From Clostridiales bacterium (GTDB lineage: Bacteria > Bacillota > Clostridia > Oscillospirales > Acutalibacteraceae): a stretch of DNA of 29,736 bases. Of this stretch, positions 8,024 to 15,427 are shown one piece after another (positions within the stretch are counted from its first letter, which is position 1; every line of letters begins with the position of its first letter). A program made the position numbers and the translations under genes. The DNA lies in NCBI GenBank assembly GCA_020860025.1, contig JAJBVC010000171.1, positions 1 through 29,736 on the forward strand, read 5' to 3'. The notes below the pieces were generated by a model, which saw only the letters and a list, made by a program, of their open reading frames with translations, was not told where the DNA came from and searched no databases.

Positions 8024-8356
8024 TCACACTATTTTTTCTCCCAATTCAACACCGCCGACTAAGTGAAAATGCAAGTGTTTAACAGTTTGACCCGCATCAT
8101 CACCGCAGTTGTTTATTATGCGGTAAGAATCAATGCCCTGAAGCTTTGCGATTTCAGGTATTTTTTCAAAAATATGGGAAATGTACTTGCTGTTTTCCTC
8201 ATTAACATCATTAGCACTTTCAATATGAATTTTAGGTACTATGATTGTATGAACCGGAGCAACGGGATTTATATCCTTAAACGCAAGAATCATATCATCC
8301 TCATAAACCTTTGTTGACGGAATGTTGCCATCAATAATTTCACAAAATAAACACAT
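8024..8356 (-). CDS. HIT-family nucleotide hydrolase
   Basis: A 110-residue histidine triad protein, typical length for the Hint/HinT branch. It starts with CLFCEIIDGNIPSTKVYEDD, a common N-terminus in which Cys residues may bind zinc, and carries the triad HLHFHLVGG near the C-terminus. Such proteins hydrolyse purine nucleoside phosphoramidates and acyl-adenylates, including aminoacyl-AMP made by tRNA synthetases. It begins 13 bases after alaS with a GGGGG ribosome binding site, so it is in one operon with an aminoacyl-AMP producer, which fits that activity. The stop codon lies in a weak hairpin at 8003-8034. Confidence 0.93.
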   Translation of the reverse strand: MCLFCEIIDGNIPSTKVYEDDMILAFKDINPVAPVHTIIVPKIHIESANDVNEENSKYISHIFEKIPEIAKLQGIDSYRIINNCGDDAGQTVKHLHFHLVGGVELGEKIV

Positions 8357-8369
8357 ATTTTTTACCCCC

Positions 8370-11000
8370 TTATTTAATCATACTCTTAACAGTATCAACA
8401 ACAGCAGAGACAGCAGCGTCGAGCTTTGATAAGTCCTTAGCACCTGCCATTGCGGAATCGGGACGTCCGCCGCCACCGCCGCCTGCAAGCTTTGCAATTT
8501 CACGGACAAGGTCGCCGGCTTTAACACCTTTTGCAATCGCATTTTTACCGCAAACAGCCACAAGGTTTGCCTTGTCATTATTTACGCCTGCGATAACGGC
8601 AACGATATTATCACCCTTTGCTTTAAGCTCATCGCCCATTGAACGAAGCGCATCGGGAGTAGTTCCCTCAACCTTTGCGACATAAACCTCAAGACCGCCG
8701 ACATCAGTAGGTTTTGAGAACATATCGGCACTTTTAAGTTTGGTAAGCTCTGCGTTGAGTTTCTGAATTGTTTTATCCTTTTCCTTATTTTCAAGAACTA
8801 TTGCAGAAACACGCTCTTCAACATCGTTTTCGCCTGATTTCAGCGTTGATGAAATCTGCTTAATCATAGACTCATTCTTATTAAGATAAGCAAGAACGCC
8901 CGTTCCTGTGTATGCCGTAATTCTTCTTACGCCTGCTGCAACAGATGATTCCGATACAATCTTGAAAAGACCTATCTGACCGCTGTTTGAAACGTGAGTA
9001 CCACCACAAAATTCGGTTGAAAAATCACCTGCTTTTACGACACGGACAATATCGCCGTACTTTTCACCGAAAAGCATCATTGCGCCCATTTTTTTAGCTT
9101 CTTCAATAGGCATTTCCTGCATTGTGACAGTCTGTGACTGAAGAATAAAGTTATTTACAAGCATCTCAACCTTATCAATTTCTTCAGCTGTCATCGGGTT
9201 AAAATGTGTAAAGTCAAAACGGACTTCATTTTCATCAACAAGCTGACCTGCCTGCTCAACGTGAGTACCGAGCACCTGTCGAAGCGCAGCCTGAAGCAGA
9301 TGAGCCGCCGTATGATTTCTCATAATAGAAAGACGTCTTTGCTCGTTTATGCTTGCAAAAACGCTGTCGCCTGTGCTGATAACACCACGTGCAACCTCTC
9401 CCCTATGGAGATATACAGAATCTGCATTCTTTGTTGTATCCGAAACGATAAATTCATTATTTTCACCGTTTTTAATTACACCGCTGTCGCCTACCTGACC
9501 GCCGGACAAAGCGTAAAAAGGTGTTTTGTCAAGAACTAATGTACCAAGCTCACCTGCACCGAGCATATCTACAAGCTCGCCGTCGGAATTTACAATAGCA
9601 ACAACCTTCGCATCACATTCAAAATCAGTATAACCGACAAATTCGGTTTTGTCTGCCTCAATTTTTACAGACTCGCCCTTCCATGCATCGGCGCCTGCAT
9701 CCTTACGTGCGGCACGAGCCGTAGCCTTTTGTTCGGCAAGAAGTTCGTTAAACCTATCCTCGTCAACGGTTATTCCCTTTTCCTCAAGAATATCCTTTGT
9801 CAAATCAAGCGGGAAACCGTATGTATCGTTGAGTTTAAACGCATCCTCACCCGAAAATACATTACCCTGCATATTATCTATATATTCATCAAGAAGAGCA
9901 AGACCTGCGTCAATAGTTTTGCCAAACGATTCCTCTTCGGCATAAATGACTTTTGTAATAAGTTCTTCTTTATCGGCAAGCTCGGGATAAGCTTTATGAT
10001 TCTCGTTAATTACAGTTTTGCAAACCTTGTAAAGAAACGGCTCATTAACGCCTAAAAGCCTTCCGTGGCGGCACGCACGGCGTATAAGACGGCGAAGAAC
10101 ATATCCCCTGCCGTTATTAGACGGAATCACACCGTCGCCAATCATAAATGTTGCCGAACGAACATGGTCTGTAATTACACGAAGCGATACATCATTTTTT
10201 TCATCATCGTGATAAGTAACTCCTGCGATTTCGGAAATCTTTTTCATAATATTTTGTACGGTATCAACCTCAAAAATATTATCTACTCCCTGCATTATGC
10301 ATGCTAAACGCTCAAGTCCCATACCCGTATCAATATTCGGGTGGTCAAGCGGAGTATAATTATTGTTGCCGTCGTTATCAAACTGAGTGAAAACATTATT
10401 CCAAAATTCAACGTATCTGTCACATTCGCATCCGGGGCCGCAACTTGGACGTCCGCAGCCATATTTTTCACCACGGTCAAAATGGATTTCAGAACATGGT
10501 CCGCAGGGACCTGAACCGTGCTCCCAAAAATTATCCGCCTTGCCGAGCCTTACAATATGGTCGGGAGAAACGCCGTTTTGCTTTGTCCAAATATCATAAG
10601 CCTCGTCATCATCCTCATAAATAGTTATATAGAGCTTGTCAACAGGCATTTCCAGCACCTGCGTGCAAAATTCCCAAGCCCAAGCGGTAGCCTCTTTCTT
10701 AAAATAATCGCCGAAAGAGAAATTGCCGAGCATTTCAAAAAATGTGCCGTGACGAGCTGTTTTTCCAACATTTTCAATATCAGGCGTACGAATACACTTT
10801 TGACAGGTTGTTACACGTTTTCTCGGCGGAGTAACCTCACCTGTAAAATACTTTTTCATCGGAGCCATACCCGAATTTATAAGCAAAAGGCTCTTATCGC
10901 CGTTTGGCACAAGAGAAAAGCTCGGAAGCCTTAAATGACCTTTGCTTTCAAAAAATGAGAGATATTTTTCCCTCAAATCATTTAATGAAGTCCATTGCAT
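8370..11000 (-). CDS. alaS: alanine--tRNA ligase
   Basis: Charges tRNA-Ala. The 876 residues match the usual 870-880. Visible: class II catalytic core at the N-terminus (FFESKGHLRLPSFSLVP, then RVTTCQKCIRTPDIENVGKTARH); the editing domain with metal ligands His563 and His567 (HTAAH) and Cys665 and His669 (CGGTH); a coiled coil at about 725-755; and the C-terminal glycine-rich domain AGGGGGGRPDSAMAG. The ATG at 11000 is chosen over an upstream TTG because AGAGGT lies 10 bases before it and the protein then begins MQWTSLNDLREKYLSFF, as in other AlaRS. No T-box leader is visible in the roughly 80 bases before it. The HIT gene follows in the same operon. Confidence 0.98.
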   Translation of the reverse strand: MQWTSLNDLREKYLSFFESKGHLRLPSFSLVPNGDKSLLLINSGMAPMKKYFTGEVTPPRKRVTTCQKCIRTPDIENVGKTARHGTFFEMLGNFSFGDYFKKEATAWAWEFCTQVLEMPVDKLYITIYEDDDEAYDIWTKQNGVSPDHIVRLGKADNFWEHGSGPCGPCSEIHFDRGEKYGCGRPSCGPGCECDRYVEFWNNVFTQFDNDGNNNYTPLDHPNIDTGMGLERLACIMQGVDNIFEVDTVQNIMKKISEIAGVTYHDDEKNDVSLRVITDHVRSATFMIGDGVIPSNNGRGYVLRRLIRRACRHGRLLGVNEPFLYKVCKTVINENHKAYPELADKEELITKVIYAEEESFGKTIDAGLALLDEYIDNMQGNVFSGEDAFKLNDTYGFPLDLTKDILEEKGITVDEDRFNELLAEQKATARAARKDAGADAWKGESVKIEADKTEFVGYTDFECDAKVVAIVNSDGELVDMLGAGELGTLVLDKTPFYALSGGQVGDSGVIKNGENNEFIVSDTTKNADSVYLHRGEVARGVISTGDSVFASINEQRRLSIMRNHTAAHLLQAALRQVLGTHVEQAGQLVDENEVRFDFTHFNPMTAEEIDKVEMLVNNFILQSQTVTMQEMPIEEAKKMGAMMLFGEKYGDIVRVVKAGDFSTEFCGGTHVSNSGQIGLFKIVSESSVAAGVRRITAYTGTGVLAYLNKNESMIKQISSTLKSGENDVEERVSAIVLENKEKDKTIQKLNAELTKLKSADMFSKPTDVGGLEVYVAKVEGTTPDALRSMGDELKAKGDNIVAVIAGVNNDKANLVAVCGKNAIAKGVKAGDLVREIAKLAGGGGGGRPDSAMAGAKDLSKLDAAVSAVVDTVKSMIK

Positions 11001-11072
11001 AATATATATACCTCTAATTCTGTGCAAGCACAATCTTAGTAATCAAATTCATTCAAAACTGTTAAACCGATT

Positions 11073-11104
11073 AAAAAGCACAAGGGCAACACAAACGTTG
11101 CCCT
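11073..11104 (-). terminator. terminator between ydbC and alaS
   Basis: On the minus strand AGGGCAAC and GTTGCCCT (arms at 11097-11104 and 11083-11090) form an 8-bp stem with a 6-base loop, followed by TGTGCTTTTT. It separates the ydbC transcript from alaS, which must then have its own promoter in 11001-11072; TTAACA with a weak TTACTA 17 bases on is the best candidate there. Confidence 0.75.
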
Positions 11105-11118
11105 AATGCCTTGAAATC

Positions 11119-11334
11119 TTAAAGATTTTCTACAAGTTTAGTGAGTTCTTTAATCTCTTCAACGGTAAAGGTAAGTCCTTTGCTCATCTTTGAATGGTCG
11201 GGTGACCAATCTCTGACGTCGATTTTAGGCTCACGGCCGTTCCAGGAAATCATATTGACCTCTCTTGTCCAGCCACGAGCTGTTTCAGAAATTACACCAA
11301 CGTGCTCAGTGATTTCATACTTAATTTCCGGCAT
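11119..11334 (-). CDS. ydbC: YdbC-like PC4-family ssDNA-binding protein
   Basis: A 71-residue protein with the YdbC/PC4 pattern: EITEHVGVISETARGWTREV, then SWNGREPKIDVRDWSPDH and MSKGLTFTVEE. The lactococcal YdbC is a dimeric single-stranded nucleic acid-binding protein related to eukaryotic coactivator PC4; a role in transcription or repair is assumed, not shown. A strong AGGAGG lies 7 bases before the ATG. It has its own extended -10 promoter and its own terminator, so it is a one-gene unit between ackA and alaS. Confidence 0.85.
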   Translation of the reverse strand: MPEIKYEITEHVGVISETARGWTREVNMISWNGREPKIDVRDWSPDHSKMSKGLTFTVEEIKELTKLVENL

Positions 11335-11356
11335 TTCATTTCCTCCTTTTCATAAA

Positions 11357-11383
11357 TTTATATCAAACAAATAATGATGTCAA
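11357..11383 (-). promoter_or_regulatory. ydbC promoter
   Basis: On the minus strand a consensus -35 box TTGACA (11378-11383) is followed after 15 bases by TATAAA (11357-11362), preceded by TG as an extended -10. Transcription would begin about 15-20 bases before the ribosome binding site. The spacer is short, but both boxes are close to consensus. Confidence 0.55.
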
Positions 11384-11385
11384 AA

Positions 11386-12606
11386 TTATTTCATTGAATT
11401 AACAATCTGTGCTGTATCACGTGCAATTGTTAATTCCTCATCGGTTGCAAGAATAAATACTCTTACCTTGTCTTTAGGCTCTGTAAGCTCCGCCTCAGCT
11501 CCTTTAACAGTTGCCTGATTAAGAGCCTCGTTTATATGTACGCCCATATAGCCGAAGTAAGAACAAATCTTTGAACGAAGCCAAAATCCGTTCTCACCTA
11601 TACCGCCTGTAAATACAATAGCGTCAACGCCGTTCATAGCGGCGATGTATGAACCGATATATTTTGCAATTTCATACGCCTGCATCTCGTGCGCTAAAAT
11701 TGCTCTTTGGTCGCCTCTTGCCTGAGCTGCACAAATATCACGGTCGTCAGACGATACGCCCGAAATAGCGTTTACACCTGATTCTTTATTGAGAACCTTA
11801 TCCATCTCATCAGGCGACAAGCCGAGCTTTTTCTCTGTAAACGTAACAACAGAAGGGTCAACTCCGCCGGAACGTGTACCCATCATAAATCCGTCGAGCG
11901 GTGTAAAGCCCATTGAAGTATCAACAACTTTTCCGTGACATACAGCGGCTATTGAAGAGCCGTTGCCGAGATGGCAGGTAATAAGCTTTAAGTCCTTAAT
12001 ATCCTTACCCATTTTTTCTGCGGCTCTGTTTGAAACATATCTATGAGATGTACCGTGGAAGCCGTAACGGCGAACGCCGTATTTTTCATAGTATTCGTAA
12101 GGAACAGCATACATATATGCCTTTGGAGGCATAGTGCTGTGAAAAGCAGTATCAAAAACCGCAACCTGCGGTACATTTGGACCTACAACGTCAAGGCACG
12201 CTTTATAACCCTGGATATTAGCAGGATTATGAAGCGGAGCAAGAGGAGAAAGCTCATCTACGGTTTTAATTACGTCGTCATCAATTAAAACACTCTTTGT
12301 ATACTTATCTCCGCCCTGAACAAATCTGTGACCGATTGCATCAATCTCATCAAATGAATCAATAACCTTATGCTCGCCCTCAGAAAGAATATACTTAACT
12401 TCGTTAAAAGCGTCGGTATGAGTAGGCAATTCTTTATCGTAAGTAAACTTTTCGTCATTGATTTTAACGATAACGTTTTCCTCTCCACCTTTGATTTCCA
12501 TACCTATTCTTTCAATAGAGCCTTTACAGAGAACAGACTCATCACTCATATCCATAAGCTGATATTTAAGCGATGAACTTCCGCAGTTAATAACAAGAAT
12601 TTTCAA
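11386..12606 (-). CDS. ackA: acetate kinase
   Basis: Converts acetyl phosphate and ADP to acetate and ATP, the main energy-yielding step of acetate fermentation. The 406 residues match the usual 395-405. Motifs in order: NCGSSSLKYQL at the N-terminus, RYGFHGTSHRYVS, CHLGNGSSIAAV with phosphate-binding Gly residues, and FTGGIGENG near the C-terminus. The start is a TTG at 12606, supported by GTGGAGG 7 bases upstream and by the family N-terminus MKILVINCGSSS; there is no in-frame ATG nearby. The usual partner phosphotransacetylase gene is not in this window. It is divergent from tmcAL. Confidence 0.97.
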   Translation of the reverse strand: MKILVINCGSSSLKYQLMDMSDESVLCKGSIERIGMEIKGGEENVIVKINDEKFTYDKELPTHTDAFNEVKYILSEGEHKVIDSFDEIDAIGHRFVQGGDKYTKSVLIDDDVIKTVDELSPLAPLHNPANIQGYKACLDVVGPNVPQVAVFDTAFHSTMPPKAYMYAVPYEYYEKYGVRRYGFHGTSHRYVSNRAAEKMGKDIKDLKLITCHLGNGSSIAAVCHGKVVDTSMGFTPLDGFMMGTRSGGVDPSVVTFTEKKLGLSPDEMDKVLNKESGVNAISGVSSDDRDICAAQARGDQRAILAHEMQAYEIAKYIGSYIAAMNGVDAIVFTGGIGENGFWLRSKICSYFGYMGVHINEALNQATVKGAEAELTEPKDKVRVFILATDEELTIARDTAQIVNSMK

Positions 12607-12650
12607 AATATTTCCTCCACATATTGAAATTATAATATTTATTTAGTAAT

Positions 12651-12680
12651 ATAATAATATATATAATTAGTTATTGTCAA
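12651..12680 (-). promoter_or_regulatory. ackA promoter
   Basis: On the minus strand TTGACA (12675-12680) and TATTAT (12651-12656) are separated by 18 bases, giving a leader of about 40 bases before the TTG start of ackA. The boxes reach to within about 20 bases of the tmcAL start, so the two divergent genes share a very compact control region. Confidence 0.6.
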
Positions 12681-12700
12681 GAACTTTATGGGTATTTTTT

Positions 12701-13765
12701 ATGAACATAGGTATAATTTGTGAATTTAATCCGTTTCACGCAGGTCATAAGTACCTTATCGACAGCGTTAAGCAAGATAAAAACGGCATAATCTGCATAA
12801 TGAGCGGTAATATTATGCAAAGAGGTACTTTTGCGGTAAAGGACAAATTTTCAAGAACAAAAGATGCTCTGAATAACGGAGCTGATTTGGTAATAGAGCT
12901 TCCGTGCGCATATTCTTTGCTTTCGGCTGACGGCTTTGCAAAATATGCGACCGAGATACTTGAGGCTACGGGAGTTGTAGATAACATCGCTTTCGGCTCG
13001 GAATGTGGAAATATTGACGAGCTTACATCATTATTAAAAGAAATCAAAAGTAAAGACGACGAAATTAAAGAAGAGCAGAAAAAAGGAATTACTTATCCTG
13101 CTGCGTGCAAAAATGTTGTTAAAAGCGATTTACTTAACTGCCCCAATAATATTTTGGCGCTTGAATATTTAAAGCACACTACCCTGCCCTGCATTACTGT
13201 AAAAAGAATAGGAAAGGGACACGACAGCGACGATGAAAAGTATTCCGCATCGGCTATAAGAAAGAGTATGAACAACTCCGACATTTGCACGCTTGAAAAC
13301 TGCGAAACGGCTATTCTTGCAATGCTGCGTACAATGACAGCAGATGATTTTCTTGAAATTGAGGATGTAAGCGAGGGACTTGAAAACAGAATTATTCAGG
13401 CTGTACGTCAGGCGTCAAGCCTCAACGAGCTTTATGATTTAATTAAAACCAAAAGATATACTCACGCACGCATACGAAGAATAATTTTAAGAGCATATCT
13501 CGGCATAACTAAAAATTATCCCAAAAATCCGCCCTATATCAGAATACTCGGCTTTAATTCAAACGGCAGGGAAATTTTAAGCAAAATGAAAAAAAGCGCT
13601 TCACTGCCGATTGTGTGCCGTTATTCGGATGTAAAACATCTTAACAGTGACGCAATAAATCTTTTTGAGCTTGAATGTAGATGCACGGATTTATATAATT
13701 TGGGATTTTCTCCTGTGAAACCGTGCGGCACGGAGCAAAAGGCGAAATTGGTAACAATAAAATAA
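12701..13765 (+). CDS. tmcAL: tRNA(Met) cytidine acetate ligase
   Basis: Makes N4-acetylcytidine at the wobble base of elongator tRNA-Met, using acetate and ATP through acetyl-adenylate (the YlbM family). The nucleotidyltransferase fold is shown by NPFHAGH (residues 10-16, the HxGH motif), SGNIMQRGTFAVKDKF, LVIELPCAYS, FGSECG, and SASAIRKSMN. It has 354 residues, shorter than the about 400 usual in Bacillus; the C-terminal part seems compact but ends normally. The ATG at 12701 gives the family N-terminus MNIGIICEFNPFH; an upstream TTG at 12674 falls in the ackA promoter and is unlikely. The ribosome binding site is weak (GGGT). It faces away from acetate kinase, whose product is its substrate. 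Confidence 0.92.
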   Translation: MNIGIICEFNPFHAGHKYLIDSVKQDKNGIICIMSGNIMQRGTFAVKDKFSRTKDALNNGADLVIELPCAYSLLSADGFAKYATEILEATGVVDNIAFGSECGNIDELTSLLKEIKSKDDEIKEEQKKGITYPAACKNVVKSDLLNCPNNILALEYLKHTTLPCITVKRIGKGHDSDDEKYSASAIRKSMNNSDICTLENCETAILAMLRTMTADDFLEIEDVSEGLENRIIQAVRQASSLNELYDLIKTKRYTHARIRRIILRAYLGITKNYPKNPPYIRILGFNSNGREILSKMKKSASLPIVCRYSDVKHLNSDAINLFELECRCTDLYNLGFSPVKPCGTEQKAKLVTIK

Positions 13766-13778
13766 AATAACATAAATT

Positions 13779-13822
13779 AAAAATCTGAGGCTTTATCGTA
13801 ATCAAAACCTCAGATTTTTTTT
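13779..13822. terminator. bidirectional terminator between tmcAL and rnmV
   Basis: AAAAATCTGAGG (13779-13790) and CCTCAGATTTTT (13808-13819) form a perfect 12-bp stem with a 17-base loop and T runs on both strands. It serves the convergent tmcAL and rnmV genes. The rnmV stop codon (13810-13812) lies inside the stem. Confidence 0.85.
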
Positions 13823-14388
13823 ACAATTTCTATAAAATCATCTTTCGTCATTGACGAATTGAGATATGACAAAAGCGAATTTGTTGAAAGAAATTCGGGT
13901 AAATCAAGTAGCTTTAACAGACGGCTTTTTCTCTCTTTTGAATTAGGCGTTCCCGATATTTTTGCCTCGAACAAATCATAATTTGTTATCGGATTATCTT
14001 TTTCAATACGGCTGAAATTTATATTTTCCCTTTCAAAAAGAGAAACAAGAAGCGTATCGCTCATACCTTCAACGCCGAGCTTTCCCTCCTTTGACGGGTG
14101 TTCCTTGCGTTTTTCTTTGCCCTTGATATCCGGTATATAGATATGCTTTATTTTGTCACGGTCAATGCCGGCAGCAATATAATTTCTTATTTGAAAACCG
14201 CTGTGGTCGGAATCAGTCAAAATGATGATTCCACGTTCATCGGCAAGCCTGCGGATAAAGTTGAGCTTTTCCTTATCTTTATATATGCCGAAGCCGTTAG
14301 TTTCTATAATAAGAGTATCAAGAATATTGGCAAGTTTTATTTTGTCATACTTACCCTCGACAATGACAGCCTCTTTAATTTTAAGCAT
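13810..14388 (-). CDS. rnmV: ribonuclease M5
   Basis: Cleaves the 5S rRNA precursor in low-GC Gram-positive bacteria. The 192-residue protein has an N-terminal Toprim domain with the glutamate motif AVIVEGKYDKIKL and the Asp motif ILTDSDHSGFQIRNYI, then IKHIYIPDIKG and the conserved KEGKLGVEGMS. The C-terminal half is typical of the family. The ATG at 14388 has AGGAG 8 bases upstream, inside the end of holA, and the holA stop is only 4 bases before it, so the pair is coupled. In Bacillus rnmV lies next to ksgA; here its partner is holA. Its final codons lie within the terminator stem. Confidence 0.93.
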   Translation of the reverse strand: MLKIKEAVIVEGKYDKIKLANILDTLIIETNGFGIYKDKEKLNFIRRLADERGIIILTDSDHSGFQIRNYIAAGIDRDKIKHIYIPDIKGKEKRKEHPSKEGKLGVEGMSDTLLVSLFERENINFSRIEKDNPITNYDLFEAKISGTPNSKERKSRLLKLLDLPEFLSTNSLLSYLNSSMTKDDFIEIVKKI

Positions 14389-14392
14389 TTTA

Positions 14393-15427
14393 TCACTCCT
14401 GTGCTATAAGAATAAGCTTTATAATCAGTTCTTCGAGGAGCAGTCTTTTATCGACAGCGGTGCTCTTAATTTTAATATCGGCATCAAAAATAGCGTCAAT
14501 CGAATTACGAAGCTGAAGTTCGGAAAGGCTTGCGCAGTCACGTGTAGCATTTCTCAGGGCAAATTCCCTGCCACGATAGTTAAAATGCTTTGCCACGTCG
14601 TCATAAGCAAATCCTGCTGTTTTGGCGCATTTTACACGATACATATCAACATAAACTCCGCCGATTACGGAAAGCAGAACAATCGGTTCTTCTTTCATTG
14701 AAAAAAGCGTATCAAGCACACTGTAAGCCAAACTTGAATTGCCGGCAACTACTGCTTTTGACAAATCATAAACTCTTGCCTGTAGGCATTTTGTAGCCAT
14801 ATTGTCAATAATTTCTTTAGTAATCTCACCGCCCACAGCGAAATGAGAGAGTTTATCAACCTCGTTGTATAGCGTTTTCATATCATTTCCGGATACTGAG
14901 ATAAGATATTTTGCATTGTCGCTCGTCAAAACCGCACCACGCTTTTTGGCGCCGCTCACAAGAAGCTTTGCAACTTCGTTTTCACTTCTGCGATCAAGCT
15001 GAACGCTGTCGCCGGCTGATGCAAATGCTTTTCTGATATTTTTAAATCTTGCCGATTTCAAATCAGGCTCAAGCACATCATACCAAAAAACAAGAACTGT
15101 AGTGTCGGGAATATCACTGAGAAAATCGGTCAACGCCTTAACATCCGACTGTGATTTTTCGATAGGATAGTCACGCACCAAAACCATATTCCATTCACTC
15201 ATCATCGGAAGCATTTGTGCATCTTTTAAAATATCGTCAAGAGGTATGTCCTTACCGTCAAACGAATGAAAATTAAAAGCCTCAAAGGTCTTGTCAATCA
15301 GCTTTTCCTTTAACCTTGAAACATAGAACTCTTTTAGATAATTTTCCTCTCCGAAAATTAAATAGGCATTTTTGAAAGAGCCTTCTTTTATCTGCTTTTT
15401 TAAAATATTTTCGCCGATTTCAGCCAT
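14393..15427 (-). CDS. holA: DNA polymerase III subunit delta
   Basis: The clamp-loader delta subunit, which opens the sliding clamp during replication. At 344 residues it has family length. The N-terminal region has NAYLIFGEENYLKEFYVSRL, the clamp-interacting domain, followed by VLVFWYDVLEPDLKSARFK, then the AAA+-like and collar domains with SGNDMKTLYNEVDKLSHF and EEPIVLLSVIGGVYVDMYRVK. The start ATG overlaps the comEC stop by one base (TAATG) and has AAAGGA upstream. comEC-holA adjacency is common in Firmicutes. This gene is expected to be essential, yet the nearest evident upstream promoter region is that of lacZ. Confidence 0.95.
   Translation of the reverse strand: MAEIGENILKKQIKEGSFKNAYLIFGEENYLKEFYVSRLKEKLIDKTFEAFNFHSFDGKDIPLDDILKDAQMLPMMSEWNMVLVRDYPIEKSQSDVKALTDFLSDIPDTTVLVFWYDVLEPDLKSARFKNIRKAFASAGDSVQLDRRSENEVAKLLVSGAKKRGAVLTSDNAKYLISVSGNDMKTLYNEVDKLSHFAVGGEITKEIIDNMATKCLQARVYDLSKAVVAGNSSLAYSVLDTLFSMKEEPIVLLSVIGGVYVDMYRVKCAKTAGFAYDDVAKHFNYRGREFALRNATRDCASLSELQLRNSIDAIFDADIKIKSTAVDKRLLLEELIIKLILIAQE

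Noticed and set aside
8003..8034. Terminator after the HIT gene
   Set aside because: AATAGTGT and ACACTATT pair with an 8-bp stem, but the loop is long and the minus-strand side has no T run; the T run is on the + strand, where no gene ends. Only a weak end of the alaS-HIT transcript, so not listed as a feature.
10518..10934. Long + strand ORF opposite alaS
   Set aside because: A 138-codon frame antisense to the catalytic core of AlaRS, with no ribosome binding site and no recognisable motifs; a shadow of the real gene.
11001..11118. T-box leader for alaS
   Set aside because: T-box control of alaS is common in Firmicutes, but the leader is only about 80 bases after the ydbC terminator and has no TGGNACC-like T-box core; the hairpin at 11083-11104 ends ydbC.
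12674..12700. Upstream TTG start for tmcAL
   Set aside because: It lies over the ackA -35 box and would add nine residues before the conserved N-terminus MNIGIICEFNPFHAGH.
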